A program made the position numbers and the translations under genes. Source: Fistularia commersonii (lineage: Eukaryota; Chordata; Actinopteri; Syngnathiformes; Fistulariidae). Taken from it: a stretch of 64,000 nt of DNA. A model generated the notes under the pieces. The model worked only from the letters and a program-made list of their open reading frames with translations. It had not been told where the DNA came from and did not search any database. The stretch spans positions 16,211,001 to 16,275,000 of the forward strand of contig JBBMNZ010000015.1 in NCBI GenBank assembly GCA_037954325.1. Reading direction: 5' to 3'. This document shows, in pieces, positions 55,676 to 64,000 of the stretch. The first letter of the stretch is position 1; the number at the start of each line of letters is the position of its first letter.

Positions 55676-55827
55676 GGGTTTTGGCGCAGCTGCAGATGCC
55701 TCAGACCAGCATCGACGTGATCAAGGGTCAGATGGTGATTCTGAGGGCCTTTTACAGCTGGGACACCAGCGCCGATCTGAACACCCACACCATCATATGG
55801 AACTTTTTCTCCAACAAAAGCCAACTG
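55676..55827 (+). CDS. esam: esam exon 2 (first half of V-type Ig domain)
   Basis: Acceptor CTTTCTCCTCTACCAG and donor CTG|GTGAGTG. The exon enters with two bases of a split codon and leaves in phase 0. It encodes VLAQLQMPQTSIDVIKGQ and, further on, the C-strand tryptophan in TIIWNFF. The usual B-strand cysteine is absent (VILRAFYSW), as in human ESAM, where the equivalent segment is LPAWY. Confidence 0.93.
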
Positions 55828-56030
55828 GTGAGTGAGACATTTTGTCACGGCGTCCGTTTCCCAGCAGTCGATGATTTCACATGGCCATCTGCGACTGTAA
55901 AATACTGGATTACATTTATGAAGGATGTCTGCATGTTCTTATACAGTTAATCTGATTCCTTTGTGAGATTAGAAATAATCCAAGAAAAAAAGGGCTTAAA
56001 GCTTGTACCTATGTAGTTCGTACGAGGTAA

Positions 56031-56068
<38 letters not shown>

Positions 56069-59000
56069 GTCAGATTACTGAAATCACAGCAGCGGGAAAA
56101 AAAAACACATTAAATGAAGACGAGGATGCTTCTCGCACCGCAGCGTAGAGATCTAGAGTTCTGCCGTCGTGTCCCTTTATCACGGGAAAACCTCCGAAAA
56201 GAACAAAAGAAATGTTCAGTCGGTGTCCAGGAAATTACCGGATAAATCCGGAGAAACGTTCGAACGTTTTCACGGTCCGAACCATCTCTGAGGAAGACGT
56301 GGCGGCGTTCTTATCGGCCCTCTGAACTCCGCCGTAATAATCCAGAAGACAAATTACTCTCTTAAATGATTCATTTCACCACGGCTCTTCTCTTTTCAGT
56401 CATTTGGTGGACTATTTTTCCAATCTGCTCTCAATGCTTAATGCTCTGATTATTTCATGAACGTATTAAACATTCAGAACTTGACCCGCTTCGGCAACCG
56501 AACCTTTTGTCGGGGAGGAAAAAAAAAAAAGGCTCATTAAAAGTGCGTCGGTTGCTCTCCTGCTCAGATAATCTCCTACACCAAGGGCTCCATCGGCGTC
56601 GGCAGCTCTCAGTTTCAAGGCCGCACCGGCTTCCTCAGCAACATGCCGTCGCGCGACGTGACGCTGTACGTCAACAACACCCAGGAGTCCGACTCGGGAC
56701 GCTACCTCTGTCAGGTCATCATCCCGGGAGACTCCGGCTTCACGGCCGAGCTCAGCCTGGATGTGAAGGGTAGGGAGAAAACCTCGGTCGCTACGAAAAC
56801 GACGAATTCCATCTTGGCCGGTGTCTAATTCTGCGACTCCCCTCTCAGTCCCGCCCTCCGCCCCCAAGTGCTCTCTGTCGGGGAAGCCGGTGCTGAAAGG
56901 AAACGTGACCCTGACCTGCAAGTCCAGCAGCGGGAAGCCCGTTCCTCTGTACAAGTGGAACAAGACCAGCCCCACGTCCATGGTCTTCTTCTCCCCCATG
57001 CTCAGTGAGTAGAAAAACTTCCAGGCGTTTTTCTTATTCGAGACCCCCGGAGGTTTTGCATCCGCCTGGATGCCGGTACATGGCATGTGTGGAGAATCGC
57101 TTTTGAAACACCGAAAAAGCTTAGGTTAGAAGCGAGTCAGTCTTTCTTTTCTGCTTCACGCGCCGGCCTGCGCTTTGCAGACGCTTCATGTAAACAATGA
57201 AGGGATAGAACGTGCACCAAAAGACGCGGGAGGCCCAAAAAGAACTGCATAGAAATTCACACTGCTTGTGAATTTAAGCTGAAATTGGAAACAAAAACCT
57301 ACAGAATAACAACGCTGTCATGCAACTCTAGCATTTTAATTCAAAACTATTCTCAATTTTGCTTGTTTCTTTAGCCATCTCTCCTTTTGCTCATCAGTTG
57401 TTTTTAGCCTACCTTAGCCTGTTAGCTTAGGTTAGCATAAAGAAGTGAGCGTTTTCTCATCCACCTCTTCCGCGTCAGGACGCATTTTTTGCATAACATA
57501 GCCACGAATGTTTTAGAGAAATCGATGCATCTGCGCGTGTTTTCATCTTCGCTGCTTTTCTAGATGAGAAAACCGGCGATCTGAGGCTGACAAACCTGAC
57601 CAGCGGCATGTCGGGGAAGTACGTGTGCACAGCCAGCAACGCCGCCGGCTCAAATAGCTGCTTCATCAACCTAGAGGTCGTGACCTGTAAGTGCGACCGC
57701 GCCGCGTCGTCCCCTCGGGATTTGTGCGAGTCGCTCACACTGTGATTCCCTCGTCAGCCACAAACGCCGGGATGATAGCCGGCGCCACCATCGGCACGTT
57801 GGTGGGCTGCGCCTTGATCCTGCTCATCTGCGGCTTCTTCGTGATGAAGCGACAGCGAGACAACGAGGACGACATGGCCAACGAAATCAAGTGCGTATCC
57901 GAATTTGGAATTTGCAGCGACAGACGACGATGCGGCGGGTTCAAAAACAAAAAAAAGCTGAATACTCAGGCGAAGCAGACTTTAGTTTTGAGTTTAGTCG
58001 CCAAATACTCACCAGTTTGAACCGCGGCTTCTTTTAATCTCATCATCTGATTTAAACAACGCAAACATTTGCGGCGCCTTACAGGCTTTCATTTACGACA
58101 TACTGATATTTAACGTGAAAAATACTTAAACTTATACAAATGAATAATAAAATGAATAATAATTTTTTTGTACTTTTGCAACGTGGGTCTTAGATTAACG
58201 CTATTTCAATGCTCTGTATATGTGAACGTATACAATATAGTTGACTTTGACTTATTTAAGGTTAGCCTTCTTATCTTTAAAAAGTAGAAATTACAATCCT
58301 CTCAAATTAACATTCACATCTCGGCCTGAGTTTTGACCTTATTTTTTTGGTTTGCTTTTAAGTCCAACTTTGGAGTCTGACGTCTTAAATATGGACTGTG
58401 AAGAACAATAATTCATTCAAAAAGTGTTTTTTTGTGTGTCGCACTGAAAGTGGAACTGACTCGAGAATCGAAAATCATGCTGTACTTTAAAATATATGTT
58501 ATTTCATATAGGGATTTTTTTTTTTATTATTTTTTTTTGCTGCTATCATCCACAGTAATTTCTGGACTATAGAGCGCACCTGACTGTAAGCAGCATTCGG
58601 CGAAAAAATAACTAAATAAATATGTGTTCTTATATAAGCTGCAGGTGTCCAAGTTGTAAAAGGATATTGATACAGAAGCATGTTTTTTTAACTTTTAATC
58701 AAATACACATTGGTAACATCCACAAATATGTACTGGAAATGCTTTTTTTCTGAGCAGTGCCTGTATCACGGCTGATGAAAAAAATGAATGAAAAAATAAC
58801 ACAAGTCCATCCATTTTCTCTCCCTGCTTTGTCTTCACTGTCTGAATTGGACGGCCTCAGAATTTCGCGGTCATTCCATCGGTCCGACGTGACCAGGCTG
58901 GATGTTTTGGTGGCATGAAGCTCGTCGGCCCCCTAAAAATCCATAAATTATCTGCATCATTGTTTAATCCGCGGTGAGCTTATAGTCCGGAAATGACGGT

Positions 59001-59704
59001 ATTTTTTTACTCTACTGTGTACAAACGTTGTCCATTTAAAATCTTTGCACTTCTTTTTCATCTCAAAATGTCGCACTTGCACGATGACAATAAGACTGTT
59101 GAGTCTAGATCATGTTTTGCATATTTAATTTCCCGCGAATGCTGATGTTGCCTCCGCCTGCAGGGAGGACGCCCAGGCTCCCAAGCGCGTGTCGTGGGCA
59201 AAGAGCGGCATGGGGTCGGACATCATCTCCAAGAACGGCACCCTGTCCTCCATCGCCTCCAGCCCGCAGCACCGAGAGCCGTCCCTGCACCAAAACAACC
59301 ACCACCACCACCACCTGCAGCACTACCCCCAGCGCCCGCCCTCGGACACGACCTCCATCGTCACCGCCACGGGCAGCACGGCCGGCTACCGTCCTTCTCG
59401 CCATCACGGCGCCTCCACCCCGACCCACTACGGCTACAACAACAACAGCACCTTGCCCCACGGGCAGCCCGTCCCCTCCGAGGCCAGCGCCAACGGGGGT
59501 TCCGTCCCCAGACCGGAGCGCCACACCCCGTTACCCCAGGCCCAGGCCGTCCCTCAGACCTACAGCCAGCCCCAGCGGCCGGTGCAGGCCGCGCCGACGC
59601 CTCCGCCGCTGCCCTCGTCCGCCATCACCAGCTCCAACATCGTCCGTATGGGAGGGGTGCCCATCATGGTGCCGGCCCAGAACCAGGCCGGCTCTCTAGT
59701 CTAG
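55676..59704 (+). CDS. esam: Endothelial cell-selective adhesion molecule, exons 2-7
   Basis: Six exons join in frame: 55676-55827, 56568-56769, 56849-57004, 57564-57686, 57758-57890, 59164-59704 (1307 nt, about 435 residues). Order: V-type Ig domain (exons 2-3), C2-type Ig domain (exons 4-5), transmembrane helix (exon 6) and cytoplasmic tail (exon 7). Identification rests on segments shared with vertebrate ESAM: SDIISKNGTLSS after the membrane, MANEIKEDAQAP at the exon 6/7 junction, and the end RMGGVPIMVPAQNQAGSLV, almost the same as in human ESAM. ESAM is a CTX-family homophilic adhesion protein of endothelial tight junctions and platelets; its C-terminus binds PDZ scaffolds such as MAGI-1. 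The initiator exon is not in this block; see the candidate at 13680. The human protein is 390 residues, so this tail is longer. Which teleost paralogue (a or b) cannot be told. Confidence 0.95.
56568..56769 (+). CDS. esam: esam exon 3 (second half of V-type Ig domain)
   Basis: Acceptor TTGCTCTCCTGCTCAG and donor AAGG|GTAGGG. It starts in phase 0 with IISYTKGSIGVGS and carries MPSRDVTLYVNN and the F-strand DSGRYLCQV cysteine. It leaves in phase 1. Confidence 0.95.
56849..57004 (+). CDS. esam: esam exon 4 (first half of C2-type Ig domain)
   Basis: Acceptor CTCCCCTCTCAG and donor CTCA|GTGAGT. It encodes VPPSAPKCSLSGKPVLKGNV and TLTCKSSSGKPVPLYKWNKT. The extra cysteine in APKCSL pairs in the family with the one in NSCFINL (exon 5). 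Enters and leaves in phase 1. Confidence 0.95.
57564..57686 (+). CDS. esam: esam exon 5 (second half of C2-type Ig domain)
   Basis: Acceptor GCTGCTTTTCTAG and donor GACCT|GTAAGT. It encodes GDLRLTNLTSGMSGKYVCTA with the F-strand cysteine, then SNAAGSNSCFINLEVVT. N-glycosylation sequons occur here (TNLTS) and upstream in exons 2-4 (for example FFSNKSQ). Confidence 0.95.
57758..57890 (+). CDS. esam: esam exon 6 (transmembrane segment)
   Basis: Acceptor GATTCCCTCGTCAG and donor ATCAA|GTGCGT. It encodes a short linker (STNAG), one hydrophobic helix (MIAGATIGTLVGCALILLIC then GFFV) with a GxxxG-like start, and the basic stop-transfer MKRQR. It leaves in phase 2. Confidence 0.95.
58021..58551. other. 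esam intron 6, left part
   Basis: AT-rich intronic sequence without recognised repeats apart from short T runs near 58511-58540. Confidence 0.5.
58552..59001 (+). mobile_element. Non-autonomous DNA element, family M1, copy 5 (in esam intron 6)
   Basis: The left end ACAGTAATTTCTGGACTATA and the right end TTATAGTCCGGAAATGACGG are inverted. GCGCACCTGACTGTAAGCAG and GGATGTTTTGGTGGCATGAA match the other copies. It lies within intron 6 of esam, 162 bp before the last exon, and does not disrupt the splice sites. Confidence 0.8.
59164..59704 (+). CDS. esam: esam exon 7 (cytoplasmic tail, stop)
   Basis: Acceptor TTGCCTCCGCCTGCAG; 180 codons to TAG. The tail has SKNGTLSSIASS, a His run (NNHHHHHLQH), Gln/Pro-rich stretches, a proline motif TPPPLPSS that could bind SH3 domains, and ends GSLV, a class I-type PDZ-binding motif. 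Much of it is likely unstructured. Other frames on both strands are open here because of the high GC content, but only this one keeps the ESAM-type end. Confidence 0.95.
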
Positions 59705-60660
59705 CCTCGGGCCGCTCCGCCCGACAGAACTGTGGATGTCCATCCCTTTGATTTCTTCAAAAAAACAAATTTGATTTCTAAAAAGAACGCTTTAAATACT
59801 ATGTAGCCAACACTTACATTAACGTCACACAAGACTGAGACTCTTTGCTTTCTACATGTTTTTGTATCCTCTATGAACCGTGCGTCGCATACAGTGGATA
59901 GATATCATTTTCGCACGTTTGTCCATTATTATCTTTAATACTTTATCAATGCATTTCCTATTTTTTTTTAATATATTTTAACTCATTTCGTCCAAAGTTT
60001 CTCTCCCCTCGACCGAAACGGAGATCCGACATCGTATCGGCTCTATCCGCAGATCACCTGTAAGATTTGAAGAGTAACCATCTGCAGCAGGCATATAGAA
60101 AGAGAGATAAGATCATTTTTATGTATAATCCTGTTTTTGGCTTGACGGGTGATTCAATTGAAAAATGCTCTTAGACTCCTTAAACACAGATTAGCTAAAG
60201 CTTCTTAGAAATCGAGCACTGTTCAGAATCGCAGTAATTGTGACTTCGCTAATGTGAGTCCAACCTTGAGTTGCAACTATTTCAAGCCGCCTGCATCGTC
60301 AAAAATGTAAATATGCTATTTATTTTCGGTAAAATGACAGGCATGGCAGACGATTGTGCCGCGATGAAGGTCAGTTGATGCGTTAGCCTGCAACACTGGA
60401 TCCCAAACCAAAGACACGGCGGATGTACCGCTTTGCAACGTCTGCATCTCCTCGTTTTTTTTTTTTTTTTTCTTGTATTTTTCCTCCAGTTGAGGGACAT
60501 ATTCGATTCCCAGCTGTGGTTTTTCGGACTCCTCTGACGCAGGCTTGAGACTTTCTGCCAAAAGGAAATTCTGGACGAGGTTTAAGGTGCCTGATCAGTG
60601 ATGATCCATCTCCTGGGGTGAGACACTGCTGATCCTCAAAGAATTAAGGTCAGCATAATC

Positions 60661-60701
<41 letters not shown>

Positions 60702-60966
60702 GATAGATAGCTATTTATGCAGGAAATAAATGGGAATTTTTATTTGCTTGTTCCCCGAAAGCTCAAGGTCTTATACCGATATCCTCGCTACGCTGGGGTT
60801 CTGTTGTTCCACAGAACGTGCACACTCCATCTGAGATCGGTGACGTAATTTGAAAATGAAAGCTTGCCACACTGCCAATCTTGATAGTGATGGAAACCGT
60901 CACAGCGCGTCCGTCATTTCAAGTTCATAATTCAGAGCTGGTGATATTCAGATTCCAACTTGCACA

Positions 60967-60999
<33 letters not shown>

Positions 61000-61361
61000 A
61001 CAACAGTGAAATATTAATGTGGAAGTGACATATCCTGCATTTTATTACATTTCCAGTACTGGAAAATTATATTTAAGACTTTTGAGTTCCCTGTTAAAAG
61101 TGGGAACCCCATGAGATTATTATTATCCACAGAAAATATATAACTTATTATTTTAAGAATAAAAATTGTAAACGGCGTTTTGACTTTAACAACAATTCTA
61201 AAGCGTCACCGCCGTTTCACCCGTGAAATGTCTTTTCAGTCAGAATGTATTTAAACTGCTGAAGGCTTTATCGTATTCGTCAAAGGCCTTGTCTGGTCTC
61301 GTTCGTTCAAGTCACGTCAAGGGTGAATTTAAAAATATAAATATATGTAATTTGGATAGCG

Positions 61362-61393
<32 letters not shown>

Positions 61394-61830
61394 CGATGCG
61401 TCGAATGAGCATTTTCTGCTGTTTTGTCACCACACTAACTGGATGTTTGTTTTTCTTTATGAAACCGGATTTTCTAGCGACGGCCTCGTGTCAATTTTTA
61501 TTTACATTCGAGAAACATGGAAAATGTGACTACAAATCATTATATTCAAAACAGCTGAAGTTGATTAACGCAGTGTTTGAGTTATAAGATGTTTAATGTA
61601 TTCAAAACAGGTCTTTATTTTTATAAAGTCACGCAGAAGAGCACGGGTTCAACGTGTTTGCCGTCGTCCGTCACGCCGGCTGAACTAGATCAAACTGGCT
61701 GCTGAACCTGTTGATTTCTGCAGGGCCGCGGACATCGGCGTGCAGCGAGCACTTGTATCCTCCATATTTACGTTCATGGAAAATGCTTTGTATGATATTT
61801 TCAATTAAATGACAAACCAGGAGCAGCTTG
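59705..61830 (+). other. esam: Probable esam 3' untranslated region
   Basis: No coding sequence follows the stop. Candidate polyadenylation signals are AATAAA at 60725-60730 and ATTAAA at 61804-61809 (context ATATTTTCAATTAAATGACA). The second would give a 2.1-kb UTR. The region contains (TA)n at 60662-60694, an A(24) tract at 60969-60992 and a T(29) tract at 61362-61390. Which signal is used cannot be told from sequence alone. Confidence 0.5.
60662..60694. repeat. (TA)n microsatellite
   Basis: Uninterrupted TA run followed by TACATATAGATAGATAG. Confidence 0.9.
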
Positions 61831-62388
61831 TACCTGAGTGTGTGTTTCCACAGAGGGATCGAGTTTTAATGTGAAGAATCGTGTTTGTCCAGAGTTTGAA
61901 TCCCTGCTCGAATCTCAGCCACTAGAGAGCAGCAAAGTGTCTCCATTAAGGAAATCCGCGGCTTCGTTTTATCCAAATGGGAACATCTATGGCTTCAGAA
62001 GCCTATTCTGAGAATCGAAAGGGTCGAGAAAAGTGTCGTAAAAGATAATCATCCAGAAAGAAAGGAAAGGTTTATGGATGGAGGAAAGGAAGACGGGATG
62101 TTGGATGGTGTGAGGGCTGGATGGAGGCAGCCGATAGGCTGTGGCAATTCGAGATTCCTCAAAATGTTTTTGCATCACGGATCAAATCTTCCAGATGTAC
62201 GATAATACATTTGTTTCAAATTTTTGATTTCTAGCAATTTTTTTTCCAAATTTATGCAAAGCTTCTCACTGTTTTTAAGTCATTCATCACCAAGATATTC
62301 CACTAATTTGCAAATATATTGCAAATAAATTTAATGTATTAAATTAATATATTATTTAATATATTAATATATATTAAATATGTTGCAA

Positions 62389-62419
<31 letters not shown>

Positions 62420-62421
62420 TA
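61831..62421. other. Gene-free stretch
   Basis: No exon is recognised. AT-rich words increase from 62310 and end in a TATATA run next to the M2 element. Confidence 0.4.
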
Positions 62422-62781
62422 TACTGCTCAAAAAATAAAGGGAACACTTGAACAACACAATGTAACTCCAAGTCAATCACACTTGTGTGAAATCATAGTG
62501 TCCACTCAGGAAGCAACACAGATTCATTTTGACTTGTTTTAAGGACATTACATCAAAGTTGGATCAGCCTGGAGTTTGTTTTTACACTTTAATTTTGAGT
62601 GTGATTCCTAATCCAGACCTCCATGGGTTGATACAATTGATTTCCATCGATAATTTTTGTGTGATTTTGTTGTCAGCACATTCAACTGTGTAAAGAGCAA
62701 AGTATTTCATAAGAATATTTCATTCATTTAGATCTAGGATGTGTTTTTTTAAGTGTTCCCTTTATTTTTTTGAGCAGTGTA
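62422..62781. mobile_element. TIR-bearing MITE, family M2, copy 2
   Basis: Left terminus TACTGCTCAAAAAATAAAGG then GAACACTTGAACAACACAAT; right terminus GTGTTCCCTTTATTTTTTTG then AGCAGTGTA. These are inverted over about 25 bp. It is the better-preserved counterpart of the copy at 10030-10349. Non-coding, inserted in TA-rich DNA. Confidence 0.9.
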
Positions 62782-63712
62782 TATATTTCTTATATATATA
62801 ATATATAAGGAAGGGCAGAGGTTTTCTTTTTTTATTTTGTTTGTTTTTGGTCAAAGCTTTGCGACGACCCCGTGAAACCTATGCAAGAATACATTTCAAG
62901 CTGTTTCACACATTTCCAGAACATTAACCCCGACGACTCTTTTTTTGCTCCCGTCGCCTGCTGGACTCGTGCACATTGAGAGTCAAACACCGTGAGGGTA
63001 GCACGTTTATTAGAATTTGCGATTAGCGATGTAACATTCATCTACATGTCTCAAAGGAAGTCATAAATATGTTAAGAGGAAAATATGCACAGAATGAGCT
63101 CATCTTGTCAGGAGGGGGGGTGGAGGGACGGGGGGGGGGGGGGAGCCTGTCACTCTGATGACACACGACAAACCAAAGTAGAAAAATCTGCAACAGAGTT
63201 CATATCAAATATTTAGAAATGCAACAAAAAAAAAAAAAAAAAAGTCAGGAGAGCACGGGACATTCGTCCAGTGACCGTAAAGAAGGAAAGGAAACCGATG
63301 CGCTGCACCCGTAATCGCTGTGCGTTTCTTCTCGTTCAAATGGAGCTACAGTACTGAGTTGGCAGAAAAAGGTGCATGGCTTTTTATTCGAATGAATCTC
63401 CTTTTTTTTTCCCGTCACCTGACACAGAGCAAGGATCACTTGAGGATGTAGTCCTTATGAAGCAACGCGCGCTAAAAGAACCCGGTGGTTTTGCGGATCA
63501 GTTTATGAGTTAACATTATTTTACAAGTGGGGACAAATGCTGTGGGAACGTTTTTGTCCCCCGCACCAAAGTGGTGTTGTGATGGTTTATAGCATGTCAT
63601 GCTCCGTCAGTGAAGTCCTTTAAATGGGGGATTTTTCATCCCGGTAACTCGGACGGGGGAAGCGGGCGGGTTCTGGCCTGAGCATGATGTGCAAGAAGGG
63701 GAGAAGGTGAGC
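62782..63712. other. Gene-free stretch, possibly 3' UTR of a minus-strand gene
   Basis: TTTATT at 63006-63011 is AATAAA on the minus strand and could be the polyadenylation signal for the exon at 63713-63905. G-rich runs lie at 63114-63144 and an A(18) tract at 63226-63243. No frame is recognised. Confidence 0.35.
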
Positions 63713-63905
63713 TCAGCAAAAGGCAGTAGTCATAGTTGAAGTGATTGCGATGATGAAGATGGTGAGGATCCCTGTTGATAAAGAGGGGCGGCGAAGGGGG
63801 CGGGGGAGGAGGTCATGCAGCTCGAGGGCCGGGAGGGCCGGGAGGGGACGATTCTCCGTCACGACGACGCCCCCGGCCTGGCGGTGCTTTAGGTGGGACA
63901 CAAGA
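63713..63905 (-). CDS. Possible terminal exon of an unrecognised minus-strand gene
   Basis: On the minus strand a strong acceptor (AATGTCTTCCCCCTCCAG) precedes an open segment ending in a stop at 63715-63713. One frame encodes SHLKHRQAGGVVVTENRPLP, then a Leu/Pro-rich stretch and a hydrophobic end (GILTIFIIAITSTMTTAFC). Such an end could be a GPI-attachment signal or a tail anchor. Another frame ends earlier (ESSPPGPPGPRAA). I do not recognise a family, and upstream exons lie outside the window, so the frame cannot be fixed. Confidence 0.3.
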
Positions 63906-64000
63906 CTGGAGGGGGAAGACATTCACAGCACGTTAGGATATTGTTTTTTTCCCCCTTGAACCATCAATGAATTTGCAAAGCACTGTTTCAGTTCTTTTGT

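Noticed and set aside
56466..57086. 206-codon minus-strand frame
   Set aside because: It is antisense to esam exons 3 and 4 and has no independent similarity.
59112..59751. Three long overlapping frames over the last esam exon
   Set aside because: Only the frame ending AQNQAGSLV continues from exon 6 in phase and matches ESAM; the others are GC-driven shadows.

Overview
This is vertebrate nuclear DNA, most probably from a percomorph-type teleost fish. The evidence is spliced genes with GT/AG introns, very low coding density, and many interspersed repeats typical of fish genomes: hAT elements, pogo/Tigger-like elements, short non-autonomous DNA elements, LINE 3' tails, an L1 fragment and microsatellites. 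There is no operon structure, no bacterial or phage gene, and no CRISPR array. I see no tRNA or rRNA gene.

The one gene I can identify firmly is on the + strand at about 55.7-59.7 kb: the endothelial cell-selective adhesion molecule gene (ESAM; esam in fish). Six coding exons (55676-55827, 56568-56769, 56849-57004, 57564-57686, 57758-57890, 59164-59704) join in frame with consensus splice sites. They encode a V-type Ig domain, a C2-type Ig domain, one transmembrane helix and a Pro/Ser/His-rich cytoplasmic tail ending in a PDZ-binding motif. The exon with the initiator ATG and signal peptide is missing from this cluster. The best candidate I found is at 13680-13791; it would supply a signal peptide in the correct splice phase and make intron 1 about 42 kb long. 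This is a hypothesis. At the far right end there may be the terminal exon of a convergent minus-strand gene (63713-63905) that I do not recognise.

Layout: 1-13.6 kb is intergenic-looking, with two nested LINE tails, a hairpin at 6.5 kb, several small DNA elements and a pogo-like relic at 12.2-12.9 kb. The stretch 13.7-55.7 kb is either the long first intron of esam or intergenic. It holds a dense series of transposon relics: a ZMYM1-like hAT relic (20.2-20.9 kb), two hATs side by side (26.6-27.7 kb), a Tigger relic (29.2 kb), a hAT MITE with perfect target duplication (31.8-32.2 kb), an internally deleted pogo-like element (37.3-38.4 kb), a hAT (46.5-47.0 kb), a 1.4-kb higher-order minisatellite (47.4-48.8 kb), and a hAT carrying a nested L1 with both sets of target duplications (49.7-50.8 kb). 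The region 55.7-61.8 kb is esam and its 3' UTR. The region 61.8-64 kb is intergenic plus the possible minus-strand exon.

I found no previously undescribed enzymatic or defence system. The features most worth following up are the candidate esam first exon, two near-perfect hairpins and one perfect palindrome outside named elements, the higher-order minisatellite, a local duplication in the 41-45 kb region, and the deleted pogo elements that still encode N-terminal DNA-binding segments. Repeat family names come from recognising terminal sequences and protein fragments by eye; no database search was run.
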